From positions 3,115,001 to 3,179,000 of the forward strand of contig NZ_CP095743.1 in the NCBI RefSeq assembly GCF_022049065.2: DNA of 64,000 nt. The letters are read 5' to 3'. Position 1 is the first letter of the stretch. Each line of letters opens with the position of its first letter. This DNA comes from Niallia sp. Man26. Its GTDB lineage: Bacteria > Bacillota > Bacilli > Bacillales > Cytobacillaceae. Of this stretch, positions 39,976 through 48,800 are shown piece by piece. A program made the translations under genes and the position numbers. The notes under the pieces were generated by a model. The model saw nothing but the letters and a program-made list of their open reading frames with translations. It did not search any database and was not told where the DNA came from.

Positions 39976-41361
39976 ATGAACATTTTTCGTAAAAAAGCTG
40001 TTTCCACTAGCTCAGCTACTTCGTTAAATCGTGTACTTGGCGCATTTGACTTAACCATGCTAGGTGTCGGCGCAATTGTTGGAACAGGGATATTTGTTCT
40101 GACAGGTGTAGCAGCAGCAAAGTATGCCGGACCTGCACTTATACTTTCATTTATTATCGCTGGGCTTGCATGTACATTCGCAGCTTTATGCTACTCTGAG
40201 TTTGCATCGATGATACCAGAATCAGGCAGTGCATACACATATAGTTATGTAGCTTTTGGAGAGGTTATCGCATGGATACTCGGCTGGGACTTAGTGCTAG
40301 AATACGGACTCGCATCGGCTGCGGTTGCAAGCGGATGGTCCGGATATTTCCAAGGCTTGCTTGCAGGATTTGGCATCCATTTGCCGACCTTCATGACAAG
40401 TGCTTATAATCCTGCAGCAGGCACGTATATTGATATCCCTGCCATAGTAATCGTATTTATTATTACACTCGTATTAACGAGAGGGATTAAAGAATCATCG
40501 AAGCTGAACATCGTGATGGTTGTCATCAAGATTGCTGTTGTTCTATTATTTATCGCAGTTGGGGTTTGGTACGTAAAACCAGATAACTGGGCACCGTTTA
40601 TGCCATTCGGTTTCCAAGGTGTCGCCACAGGTGCAGCAGTTGTTGTGTTTGCATACTTCGGTTTTGACGCAGTTTCCACAGCAGCTGAAGAAGTAAAGAA
40701 TCCGCAGCGGAACTTGCCGATCGGAATCATATCTGCATTAGCTATCTGTACAGTTCTATATATTATTGTATCCCTTATTTTGACTGGAATTGTGCCTTTC
40801 GCACAGCTTGACGTTAAAGATCCAGTAGCATTCGCATTGGCTTTTATAAATCAAAACTGGGCTGCCGGTCTCATTTCACTAGGTGCCATCATTGGTATTA
40901 CAACCGTTTTAATGGTAATGATGTTTGGGCAAACTCGTTTGTTCTATGCAATCAGCAAAGACGGTCTATTACCGAAACCTTTGCAAAAAGTCAGCCCAAA
41001 GAGCCAAGTGCCAATTGTCAGCACATGGGTCACTTCTGCTTTAGTTGCTACTTTCGCAGGGCTTGTCCCACTTAACCAGCTAGCAGAGCTTACAAATATC
41101 GGTACATTATTCGCATTTTCAGCAGTTTCACTAGGAGTCATCGTATTGAGAGTCAAACAGCCTGATTTAAAGAGAGGCTTTAGAACACCGTTTGTTCCGC
41201 TTATCCCAGGCTTGGCCATTGTTTTCTGTGTATACCTTATGCTTCAGCTAAGCTCATTTACATGGAAAGGATTTGCTGTATGGCTGACAATCGGACTAGT
41301 TATCTATATCGGATACGGCTACAGAAACAGCAAGCTTAACGCAAATAAAGCATCATCCTAA
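39976..41361 (+). CDS. yfnA: APC-family amino-acid permease (YfnA-like)
   Basis: Cationic-amino-acid-transporter-type APC permease of 461 residues with twelve membrane helices. It follows B. subtilis YfnA closely as recalled, e.g. LGVGAIVGTGIFVLTG, ASGWSGYFQGLLAGFG and DAVSTAAEEVKNPQR. Uptake of an amino acid by proton symport is expected; the substrate is not fixed by sequence. AGGAGG precedes the ATG. It converges with the MMPL gene at a shared terminator. Confidence 0.9.
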   Translation: MNIFRKKAVSTSSATSLNRVLGAFDLTMLGVGAIVGTGIFVLTGVAAAKYAGPALILSFIIAGLACTFAALCYSEFASMIPESGSAYTYSYVAFGEVIAWILGWDLVLEYGLASAAVASGWSGYFQGLLAGFGIHLPTFMTSAYNPAAGTYIDIPAIVIVFIITLVLTRGIKESSKLNIVMVVIKIAVVLLFIAVGVWYVKPDNWAPFMPFGFQGVATGAAVVVFAYFGFDAVSTAAEEVKNPQRNLPIGIISALAICTVLYIIVSLILTGIVPFAQLDVKDPVAFALAFINQNWAAGLISLGAIIGITTVLMVMMFGQTRLFYAISKDGLLPKPLQKVSPKSQVPIVSTWVTSALVATFAGLVPLNQLAELTNIGTLFAFSAVSLGVIVLRVKQPDLKRGFRTPFVPLIPGLAIVFCVYLMLQLSSFTWKGFAVWLTIGLVIYIGYGYRNSKLNANKASS

Positions 41362-41362
41362 T

Positions 41363-41398
41363 AAAAAAAACGGGAATCAGATGATTCCCGTTTTTTTT
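41363..41398. terminator. Bidirectional terminator between yfnA and the MMPL gene
   Basis: Arms CGGGAATC and GATTCCCG (41371-41378, 41383-41390) with eight or more T on each strand, between convergent genes. Confidence 0.88.
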
Positions 41399-44300
41399 AC
41401 TCATTATTTGGCCGTTTAAATGGCCACCAGTTTGCTTCACCGAAATTCTTGACCATAACAGGGATAAATAGCGGCAGGATAATCAATGCATACAGGAACA
41501 AGCCAACTAAAACAATGCTTGCTATTTGCAGCAGTGACAGCATGCCAGATGGCATCATCGCTGCAAACGTCCCACCTAAAATGACTGCTGCTGAGATAAT
41601 GACAGTCCCCATTTTCTTCATTGCTTCAAGCATTGCTTCTCCAATCGATAAATCTCTGTATTCATTGAAGCGATCCATTAAGAAGATACTATAGTCCACT
41701 CCAAGTGCGACAAGAATAACAAATCCGAAGAACGGAACAGCCCAGCTTATTCCCGTGTATCCTAACAGATTGACGTAAATCGCTTCATTGATTCCCATCG
41801 CTGTATAGAATGTCAAAATAAGTGAACCGATAATATATGCCGGCATGATGATGGAACGGAATAAGAAAATGAGGACGATTCCAATTCCTACAAGCATCCA
41901 CAGCACCGTTTTCGAGTAATCCTGATTAGACATTGTGCGCAAATCCGCATTGGTGCTGGTAATTCCCCCAACTGCCACTTCTGCATTTTCTAATTTCGTT
42001 CCCGTAGTTGCTCTTTCCACCGTATCCTTTATATCGTCAATTTGGTTGATTGCTTCATTAGAATAAGGGTTCGCTGAAAAGACTACATCCATTGTCATAA
42101 TTTTATTATTTTTAGATAAGTAAGCATCTAAAGCCCCTTGGAAGTCATCACTTTCTAGCACCTCCTCAGGCAAATAAAATTGATTTTGGTCATTTTTGGA
42201 TAAACCAGATAAATAATCTGTTGCTGAGTTCAAGCCGTCTGACACTTGATCAAGCCCGTCAGCACTTTGATTCAAGCCCTCAGTCAAATCGCCAAGCTGT
42301 CCGTTAATGTCACCAAATCCATCAAGCAGCTGCTTTTGTCCATCACTAATGCTTGTAAGTCCGCCTGTCAGCTTCGGCATATTATCGACAATTTGTCCTT
42401 GGCCGTCAGCTAATTGGTTTAAGCCGGCTTGTTGTTGTTCGATGCCTGCGATGAGCTGTTCTAGGCCTGTACTTACAGCAGCTTGATTTTCTAAAATTTC
42501 GCCATATGTGTTGTTGGCTTCACTGACACCTGCTTGAAGTTTAACTAAGCCTGCGTTTATGTTCATAATACCACTATATAAATTAGGTAAGTTATTTTGT
42601 GCGCCCTGCACTGCCTCTTTTATACCTTTATAAGCAAGGTCACTGCTAATACCATTGTATCTTTGTTCAAGACCGGTAAAGTAATCAGGCTCAATCTTAG
42701 CAAAACCGTCATTAAGTTCTTTTAAACCATCTTCAGTCTTCTTGTAATTAGTAAGAAGTGTAGACAAGTTTGATTCTGTTTGTTCATAGCCAGCCAGCAA
42801 TTGCTGATGATACTTAAGAAGATCTTCAGCACCTGACTTCGCTGTCTCCAGTCCTGCTTTAATCTCATCAGACCCAGCAGAACCTTGACGGATACCGTCT
42901 TCTATTTTAGCTAAGTTCGTCTGTATTGTACCTAAATTTGTTTTAACTTCATCAGTACCTTTAATCAAGTCATTAATGCCACTTGTTGCGTCATTTAACT
43001 GAGGTCCTGATTTGGACAGCTGATCGCCTGCTTCATGCAAGCCATCGCTGATTTGATCAATGCCGTCCTTTCCTTCGCCAAGGCCTTCTTCTAATGTTTC
43101 AGCCTGCTTGGAAATATACAAATCTTCGATTGGTTCTCCTGTAGGTCTTGTGACAGAGCGGACATCTTTAACAAGGTCTACTTTCTCTAATTCCTTGCTG
43201 ATGTTTTCTGCCAAGCCTAGATATTCAATAGAATCCATTTCTTCATCATTTTTAATGGTAATGGTTGTTGTCATCGATTCACCTGGACCAAAGCTGTCAG
43301 CAATTGCGTTGAAAGCTTTGATGGACGGTGCATCGTCGCCGATTTCATCCAATGAGTTAAAGGAAAGTGTTCCATCATATGTAACAAGGAATGGAACAGT
43401 GATTGCAGCAACAATGGCAAGTGCAATAATAGGGCGCTTGATGGAGAAGCGGCCGGCAATCTCCCAGATTTTACTGTCACCATGCTCTGCACTGCCTTTT
43501 GAAGGCCAAAAGATCTTCTTCCCGAGCAGCACCATAATGGCAGGTACGACTGTAAATAACGCTACTAATAATAATGCTACACCAACAGCAACTGCTGATG
43601 CTGATTGATACAGCTTAAACTGAGAGAAGCCGATAGCAGCAAACCCGATCATAACTGCTATTCCGCTGAACAGCACTGTTCTTCCTGCATTTCGATATGT
43701 CTCAACAATAGCTTCTGCAATACTTTCGCTATGCATCATCTCTTCCTTAAATCTGCTTAATAAAAGAATGCAGTAATCTGTACCGATACCAAATAGAACG
43801 GCAACAAGGAAGATTTGTGTGTAATTAGAGATAGGGAAATCGAATTTATCAACAAGGATAGATACGATTGACTGGGAAGCCAAATAGCTCAATCCGACTG
43901 TTATAAGCGGTATGAACGGCGCTATAACCGAACGGAATACTATTAAAAGTACAGCAAGTATAAATACGACCGTTATACCTTCTGTCTTTTTTAAGCCTTC
44001 TTCTGAGCTTGTTGTTAAGTCTTGGTCAATCATCCAATTACTTGTATAATAATGATCTACTTTAAACTCTTCTAATTCGTCATATAATGCCTTACTGACT
44101 TCTTCTGCTTCTCTGTCATTCCAGCTGACCTTTAGTGATACAAGAATGGTTTTGCCATCGTCAGAGACGAGCTGGTCTTTAAGACTTTCATCTGTGAAAG
44201 AGGAGAGAATTTCTGTGATGCCAAGCTTTTCCTTGTCTGCTTCTAGCTTTTTAACAGCCTTCTCAGTTTCTGCCTTTTCCTCTGCAGTCAATTTCTTGCT

Positions 44301-44525
44301 GCTATGAAAAACAAGTGCAACTGACGACTGATCACCTTGGTTCTCTTGGCTTTGAATCTCATCCATGATTTCTGTTGCTTTTGCAGAGGAAAAAGTATCT
44401 GGCACACTTACCTGCCCTTTCTCTCTGACAAGATCCCCCATATTCGGAGCAATCATAAACAGCCCGACAATAGCTGCTATCCACAGAACAAGAACAATCC
44501 ATTTTCCTTTGAGAATGCTATTCAC
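41397..44525 (-). CDS. MMPL/RND-type exporter with long coil insertion
   Basis: 1042 residues with two MMPL halves. Each half has six membrane helices with motifs FGIGTDYCILLLSRFKEE (first half) and ALGVDYSIFLMDRFNEY (second half). Between the halves the second extracytoplasmic part (about 440-830) is a long helical region with recurring L-x-x-G-x repeats of the YhgE/Pip type (GLEQLIAGIEQQQAGLNQL). It is probably a drug, lipid or peptide exporter. Its start overlaps the MarR gene by four bases, like ydgG-ydgH of B. subtilis. Confidence 0.88.
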   Translation of the reverse strand: MNSILKGKWIVLVLWIAAIVGLFMIAPNMGDLVREKGQVSVPDTFSSAKATEIMDEIQSQENQGDQSSVALVFHSSKKLTAEEKAETEKAVKKLEADKEKLGITEILSSFTDESLKDQLVSDDGKTILVSLKVSWNDREAEEVSKALYDELEEFKVDHYYTSNWMIDQDLTTSSEEGLKKTEGITVVFILAVLLIVFRSVIAPFIPLITVGLSYLASQSIVSILVDKFDFPISNYTQIFLVAVLFGIGTDYCILLLSRFKEEMMHSESIAEAIVETYRNAGRTVLFSGIAVMIGFAAIGFSQFKLYQSASAVAVGVALLLVALFTVVPAIMVLLGKKIFWPSKGSAEHGDSKIWEIAGRFSIKRPIIALAIVAAITVPFLVTYDGTLSFNSLDEIGDDAPSIKAFNAIADSFGPGESMTTTITIKNDEEMDSIEYLGLAENISKELEKVDLVKDVRSVTRPTGEPIEDLYISKQAETLEEGLGEGKDGIDQISDGLHEAGDQLSKSGPQLNDATSGINDLIKGTDEVKTNLGTIQTNLAKIEDGIRQGSAGSDEIKAGLETAKSGAEDLLKYHQQLLAGYEQTESNLSTLLTNYKKTEDGLKELNDGFAKIEPDYFTGLEQRYNGISSDLAYKGIKEAVQGAQNNLPNLYSGIMNINAGLVKLQAGVSEANNTYGEILENQAAVSTGLEQLIAGIEQQQAGLNQLADGQGQIVDNMPKLTGGLTSISDGQKQLLDGFGDINGQLGDLTEGLNQSADGLDQVSDGLNSATDYLSGLSKNDQNQFYLPEEVLESDDFQGALDAYLSKNNKIMTMDVVFSANPYSNEAINQIDDIKDTVERATTGTKLENAEVAVGGITSTNADLRTMSNQDYSKTVLWMLVGIGIVLIFLFRSIIMPAYIIGSLILTFYTAMGINEAIYVNLLGYTGISWAVPFFGFVILVALGVDYSIFLMDRFNEYRDLSIGEAMLEAMKKMGTVIISAAVILGGTFAAMMPSGMLSLLQIASIVLVGLFLYALIILPLFIPVMVKNFGEANWWPFKRPNNE

Positions 44526-45016
44526 TCTTTGACCTCCGTCTTCGTATCTTTATTTTCTTCTATTAATTTGTCCAGCTTTTCAAACGTTGCTAAAAAGCCT
44601 GAAATTTCCTGATCATCAAATTTATTGATAAGACTCTCCACTAAGCGATGTATTCTTTCTTCCATTTTCGTAAAAATCGCATTGCCTTTTTCTGTTAATG
44701 TCAAATAAATGACTCTTCGATCTTTTTCATCCCTTGTGCGTTCAATCCATTCTTTTTCAAAAAGTCTATTAATAATAGATGTAATCGCACTTTTATTAAC
44801 ACCGAACACTGCAGCCAGTTCAGAAGATGTACAAACCTTCACTTGGTTAATGTGGCGCATTGTGTAGTGCTGTTCACAAGTGAGAACATCTCCGATTTCC
44901 ATTCTAATGAGATTATCCAATTTCCGGTTTACAGAGAAATTGATGTCTACATACCTATCGACGACATCTTTAATTTTTTTGCTGCTGATTGCTTTCACCC
45001 CCAAATAATAGTTCAA
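44522..45016 (-). CDS. MarR-family regulator of the MMPL exporter
   Basis: Winged-helix repressor of up to 164 residues with MarR features: ELAAVFGVNKSAITSIINRL (recognition helix region) and the wing RTRDEKDRRVIYLTLTEKG. It is the first gene of an operon with the MMPL exporter and probably represses it. Start uncertain: TTG at 45016 lies within an inverted repeat and lacks a ribosome site; GTG at 44998 (MKAISSKKI) is a reasonable alternative, though GGGGG is very close. Confidence 0.88.
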   Translation of the reverse strand: MNYYLGVKAISSKKIKDVVDRYVDINFSVNRKLDNLIRMEIGDVLTCEQHYTMRHINQVKVCTSSELAAVFGVNKSAITSIINRLFEKEWIERTRDEKDRRVIYLTLTEKGNAIFTKMEERIHRLVESLINKFDDQEISGFLATFEKLDKLIEENKDTKTEVKE

Positions 45017-45030
45017 CTACTTAACTATTA
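45006..45030. promoter_or_regulatory. Candidate MarR operator
   Basis: Inverted repeat TAATAGTT, 9 bp, AACTATTA, at the 5' edge of the MarR gene. Its size and position fit autoregulation by a MarR dimer. A smaller AGTT-C-AACT palindrome lies inside it. Confidence 0.55.
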
Positions 45031-45145
45031 AACATTTTAACTTTCTCCTTGTTTTTATGTCAATCAGTTTCTTTTTATTCTTTTATTTTTTCTCATTGCA
45101 TAGAGACTATGCTATAATGACCTCAAAATGAAGGGGCTAATGCAT

Positions 45146-45541
45146 ATGAAATTCACTAATGAAAACACACTTATGGAAAGACTGGGAATTGAAATAACAG
45201 AAGTAAAAGAAGATGGAACATGCATTGCCACAATGCCTGTTGATGAAAGAACAAGACAGCCTTTTGGCTACTTGCACGGCGGCGCTTCTGTTGCCTTAGC
45301 AGAAACGGTTGCAAGCTTAGGTGCTGCAAGTCTTGTCGATTTAGAAAGCACAGCTGTCTTTGGCCAGGAAATTAATGCTAATCATATCCGCTCCAAAAAA
45401 GACGGAATCGTTACAGCAATCGCTTCTGTCATCCATCAAGGAAAAAGCAGCATGGTATATGAAATAAAAATTCAGGATGAAGAAGGCAAACTCATATCGA
45501 TTTCCCGCTGCACGATTGCAGTCGTGAATAAGCGTAAATAA
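45146..45541 (+). CDS. Hotdog-fold thioesterase (PaaI type)
   Basis: Thioesterase of 131 residues with the PaaI-type active-site region LHGGASVALAETVAS (His44, Gly45-46, Glu53). Homologues hydrolyse aromatic or menaquinone-pathway acyl-CoAs such as 1,4-dihydroxy-2-naphthoyl-CoA. The ATG at 45146 is preferred over one at 45128 because AAGGGG lies about 9 nt upstream of it. The 3' end converges with hxlR at a shared hairpin. Confidence 0.85.
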   Translation: MKFTNENTLMERLGIEITEVKEDGTCIATMPVDERTRQPFGYLHGGASVALAETVASLGAASLVDLESTAVFGQEINANHIRSKKDGIVTAIASVIHQGKSSMVYEIKIQDEEGKLISISRCTIAVVNKRK

Positions 45542-45569
45542 AAGGGCGCATCCATAAGATGCACCCTTT
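45541..45569. terminator. Hairpin between thioesterase gene and hxlR
   Basis: Arms AAAGGGCGCATC and GATGCACCCTTT around a 5-nt loop, between convergent genes. Confidence 0.72.
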
Positions 45570-45580
45570 CTTTATATGAA

Positions 45581-45949
45581 TTAGTTTGTACTTATATCCC
45601 TGATTTCAGGCGGACTGTCCAGAACAGTTTCTATATAATTTTTACCCCAATTGTACATGCTGTCGAGGATAGGCATTAAGCTTTCCCCTTCTTTCGTAAG
45701 GGAATATTCAACCTTCGGCGGAACGACTGGATAAACGACTCTTTTTACAATAAGATCTTCCTCTAGTTCACGAAGCTGGTTTACAAGCATTCTTTGTGTA
45801 ATACCTGGCATTAATGCCTTTAACTCACCAAATCTTTTCGTCCCCTCTTTGCCGAGATGCCATAAAATCAGCATTTTCCACTTTCCGCCGATAATACCTA
45901 AAGTCAGCTCTTTCTCACAATTGAAGACCTTATCTTCCATGCGGCTCAT
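45581..45949 (-). CDS. hxlR: Formaldehyde-responsive regulator HxlR
   Basis: Winged-helix activator of 122 residues, HxlR family ([19 protein letters not shown]). With the ATG at 45949, GGAGGAG lies 6 nt upstream and the protein has Cys11 and Lys13 (FNCEKEL), the pair reported to be cross-linked by formaldehyde in B. subtilis HxlR. It is divergent from hxlAB and should activate it. A GTG two codons upstream is also in frame but poorly spaced. Confidence 0.92.
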   Translation of the reverse strand: MSRMEDKVFNCEKELTLGIIGGKWKMLILWHLGKEGTKRFGELKALMPGITQRMLVNQLRELEEDLIVKRVVYPVVPPKVEYSLTKEGESLMPILDSMYNWGKNYIETVLDSPPEIRDISTN

Positions 45950-45973
45950 AGACACTCCTCCATTCCTTTTCCC

Positions 45974-46047
45974 ATACTTAGTATACTTTTAGACACTATA
46001 TATAAATAAAGTGCGTACTTACGTATTAAAATTATAAGCCGTATAAT
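45974..46047 (+). promoter_or_regulatory. hxlAB promoter with two HxlR-type sites
   Basis: TATAAT at 46042-46047 has no good -35; the hexamer 17 bp upstream is TTACGT (46019-46024). Two related motifs, ATACTTAGTAT (45974-45984) and GTACTTACGTAT (46015-46026), lie 41 bp apart, and the second covers the poor -35. This is the layout of an activator-dependent promoter. Confidence 0.55.
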
Positions 46048-46129
46048 CGACATTGTACAAGAAATAGGAATCAAGGCGGCTTTGTTAGGCAAATAATAAA
46101 AAGCCCCAATCAAAAAAGGAGTGTTTAAA

Positions 46130-46762
46130 ATGAAATTACAATTAGCATTAGATTTAGTAAATATCCCGCAAGCAATTGAAGTAGTATCTCAAGTAGCAGA
46201 TCATGTTGACGTTGTTGAAATCGGAACACCGGTTGTTATAAACGAAGGTCTTCGCGCTGTTAAAGAACTGAAAGATGCATTCCCAAACGTGACAGTTCTT
46301 GCTGATTTAAAAATCATGGACGCTGCTGGTTATGAAGTAAGTCAAGCTGCTGCTGCAGGAGCTGACATCGTAACAATTCTTGCCGTTGCAGAAGATGAAT
46401 CCATCAAGGGTGCTGTAGCTGAAGCGAAAAAGCAAAACAAACAAATCCTCGTTGATATGATTGCTGTAAAAGATATTAAAGCACGTGCTAAAGAACTAGA
46501 TGAGCTCGGTGTAGACTATATTTGTGTACACACTGGCTATGATTTGCAAGCAGTCGGCAAAAACTCTTTTGAAGACTTGAAAGCAATTAAAAGTGTCGTA
46601 AAAAATGCAAAAACAGCTGTTGCAGGCGGAATTAAGTTAGATACTCTTCCTGAGGTTATTGCAGCACAGCCTGATTTAATTATTGTCGGCGGCGGCATCA
46701 CAGGCCAAGATAACTTACAAGAGACTGCTGCTAAGTTTAAAGAATTGATCCTTCAAGGGTAA
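46130..46762 (+). CDS. hxlA: 3-hexulose-6-phosphate synthase
   Basis: Condenses formaldehyde with ribulose 5-phosphate to hexulose 6-phosphate, the fixing step of the ribulose monophosphate pathway. TIM barrel of 210 residues in the orotidine-decarboxylase superfamily with the catalytic DLKIMDAAGYE motif (Asp59, Lys61, Asp64). AAAGGAG lies 8 nt before the ATG; an upstream GTG at 46121 overlaps this site. hxlB follows after 6 bp. Confidence 0.95.
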   Translation: MKLQLALDLVNIPQAIEVVSQVADHVDVVEIGTPVVINEGLRAVKELKDAFPNVTVLADLKIMDAAGYEVSQAAAAGADIVTILAVAEDESIKGAVAEAKKQNKQILVDMIAVKDIKARAKELDELGVDYICVHTGYDLQAVGKNSFEDLKAIKSVVKNAKTAVAGGIKLDTLPEVIAAQPDLIIVGGGITGQDNLQETAAKFKELILQG

Positions 46763-46768
46763 CAGACT

Positions 46769-47326
46769 ATGAACACAAGCGGATACTTGGAGGCTGTTTT
46801 AGCTGAGCTGAAAGAAGCCTCCACACATGTTTCCACTGAGCAGACTGACTCTCTAGTTGAGGCAATTTTGTCAGCCAAAAAGGTATTTGTTGCAGGAGCA
46901 GGCCGCTCTGGTTTTATGCTTAAATCCTTTGCAATGCGAATGATGCATATGGGCATTGATGCATATGTAGTCGGTGAAACTGTAACTGCCAACTTCGAAA
47001 AGGAAGACTTGTTGATTATCGGCACTGGATCAGGTGAAACGAAGGGCCTTATTTCGATTGCTGAAAAAGCGAAAAGTATTGGCGGCAATGTCATCGCTGT
47101 GACGATTTTTCCAGAATCCACAATCGGCAAAATTGCTGATGCAGCGATTAAACTGCCTGGATCACCAAAGGATAAAACAAACAGTGACTTTAAAACAATT
47201 CAGCCAATGGGCTCCTTATTTGAACAGCTTATGCTGCTTACACTGGACAGTGTCATCCTGAAATATATGGAAGTAAGAAATCTTGATTCCAATACAATGT
47301 ATGGTAAACATGCCAATTTGGAATAA
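46769..47326 (+). CDS. hxlB: 6-phospho-3-hexuloisomerase
   Basis: SIS-domain isomerase of 185 residues that converts hexulose 6-phosphate to fructose 6-phosphate, completing formaldehyde fixation with HxlA. SIS motifs AGAGRSGFMLKSFAMRMMH and GTGSGETKGL are present. Located 6 bp behind hxlA and ended by a long hairpin. Confidence 0.95.
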   Translation: MNTSGYLEAVLAELKEASTHVSTEQTDSLVEAILSAKKVFVAGAGRSGFMLKSFAMRMMHMGIDAYVVGETVTANFEKEDLLIIGTGSGETKGLISIAEKAKSIGGNVIAVTIFPESTIGKIADAAIKLPGSPKDKTNSDFKTIQPMGSLFEQLMLLTLDSVILKYMEVRNLDSNTMYGKHANLE

Positions 47327-47346
47327 ACTTATATAGGCTGCCTTAT

Positions 47347-47408
47347 AAGCCAAAGCCAATTGATTGTATAATGGTTCCATTATATAGTATATTGGCTTTG
47401 GCTTTATT
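47347..47408 (+). terminator. Terminator of hxlAB
   Basis: Fourteen-base arms AAGCCAAAGCCAAT and ATTGGCTTTGGCTT around a 30-nt loop, followed by a T-rich tail. Confidence 0.78.
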
Positions 47409-47458
47409 TAGTCTGTCTCTTGTAGACTTAACTAACTTGATAAAGGAGTAAATAAATT

Positions 47459-48175
47459 ATGCAATCACTTAAAGGAAAAACGGCATTAATTACAGGTGCT
47501 GGCAGAGGCATCGGACGTGCGACTGCTATTGCACTTGCACAGGAAGGCGTAAACCTAGGATTAATTGGGTTAACAGAAGGCAATTTAAAAAAAGTTGCAG
47601 AAGAAGTAAAGCAGTATGGTGTATCTGTTGCAATTGCAACAGCAGATGTATCTGACAACCAATCTGTTATTGATGCTGTAAACAGTATCAATCTTGAGTT
47701 AAAGCAAATAGATATCTTAATTAACAACGCTGGCACTGCTAAATTCGGCGGCTTCCTCGACCTATCTGCTGAAGAATGGGAGAATATCATTAAGGTAAAT
47801 CTAATGGGTACTTACTATGTAACAAGAGCGGTGCTTCCAGGAATGATTGACAGAAAAGCTGGAGATATCATTAATATTTCCTCAACAGCTGGACAAAAGG
47901 GCGCACCTGTTACAAGTGCATACAGTGCTTCTAAGTTTGCTGTATTGGGATTGACTGAATCGTTAATGATGGAAGTGCGCAAGCATAATATCCGTGTAAC
48001 GGCGTTAACACCAAGCACAGTGGCTACAGATCTTGCCATCGATACAAACCTGACAGACGGAAATCCAGAAAAAGTAATGCAGCCAGAAGATTTGGCTGAA
48101 TACATGGTTGCACAATTAAAGCTTAACTCTCGTGTATTTATTAAGACTTCTGGTATGTGGTCTACTAATCCATAA
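47459..48175 (+). CDS. Short-chain dehydrogenase, FabG-like (YoxD-like)
   Basis: SDR oxidoreductase of 238 residues: cofactor motif [13 protein letters not shown], and catalytic Ser with YSASK. It closely resembles B. subtilis YoxD as recalled, including the C-terminus [10 protein letters not shown]. Substrate unknown; 3-ketoacyl-ACP reductase is only a family default. AAAGGAG lies 9 nt before the ATG. Its terminator also serves convergent srtD. Confidence 0.85.
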   Translation: MQSLKGKTALITGAGRGIGRATAIALAQEGVNLGLIGLTEGNLKKVAEEVKQYGVSVAIATADVSDNQSVIDAVNSINLELKQIDILINNAGTAKFGGFLDLSAEEWENIIKVNLMGTYYVTRAVLPGMIDRKAGDIINISSTAGQKGAPVTSAYSASKFAVLGLTESLMMEVRKHNIRVTALTPSTVATDLAIDTNLTDGNPEKVMQPEDLAEYMVAQLKLNSRVFIKTSGMWSTNP

Positions 48176-48176
48176 G

Positions 48177-48212
48177 AAAAAAGCAAACTCGGCGGACGAG
48201 TTTGCTTTTTTT
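48177..48212. terminator. Bidirectional terminator between SDR and sortase genes
   Basis: Arms GCAAACTCG and CGAGTTTGC (48183-48191, 48197-48205) flanked by A and T runs, between convergent genes. Confidence 0.85.
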
Positions 48213-48793
48213 CACACCTTTTTCGCATAAATAATATAGCGCTGCGGCGCATTGCCAACAAAGCTGAAAGGATAGCAAGTGGTCAAGACGAGCTCTTCTT
48301 TCGTATTATCCAACGTAATAATAGTCTGATCATCTGCTTCAACAATCTTTGTGGACGTGATTTCATAGGAGAAGCTTCCATATGGAAGCACCACTCTCAG
48401 CTCATCACCGAGTTCTAATTCACCAGCCCTTCTGAACACCGTATCACGATGTCCTGATAAGACAATTTGACCATTTTCGTTCGGATAATAGCTGCCCTTA
48501 AAGTGTCCGACACCTTTTTCCAAATCATCCGGATCTGTTCCTTCTACAATCGGCAAGTTCCCTTCGATTTTTGGTATTTCCAAAATGCCGACCGATTCCC
48601 CTGTAGGAGGCACGAAACGATTATCCTGCTCCTCATCCACCCAATCGTCCTTTTTCTCTTTAACCACAGCTTCTGCCTTTGATAATGATTGCTCTGTTTT
48701 CACCTTTGTTTCAGCTATATTCCATGCTCCCAATCCGAGAAAAACCGCTCCTCCTACTATAAGCAGGAGGGCAAACCATTTCAATTTTTTCAT
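48212..48793 (-). CDS. srtD: Class D sortase
   Basis: Membrane transpeptidase of 193 residues. An N-terminal anchor helix (about 5-25) is followed by the sortase barrel, with catalytic His115 (LSGHRDTVF), Cys173 (LVLTTCYPF) and Arg185 (PQRYIIYA). It lies 7 bp behind the YhcR-like gene, whose LPNTA tail is its likely substrate, as for YhcS-YhcR of B. subtilis. It attaches that protein to peptidoglycan on the cell surface. Confidence 0.93.
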   Translation of the reverse strand: MKKLKWFALLLIVGGAVFLGLGAWNIAETKVKTEQSLSKAEAVVKEKKDDWVDEEQDNRFVPPTGESVGILEIPKIEGNLPIVEGTDPDDLEKGVGHFKGSYYPNENGQIVLSGHRDTVFRRAGELELGDELRVVLPYGSFSYEITSTKIVEADDQTIITLDNTKEELVLTTCYPFSFVGNAPQRYIIYAKKV

Positions 48794-48800
48794 TATCAGC

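Noticed and set aside
43060..43608. 182-codon plus-strand frame
   Set aside because: Antisense to the MMPL exporter; composition is a mirror of membrane codons.
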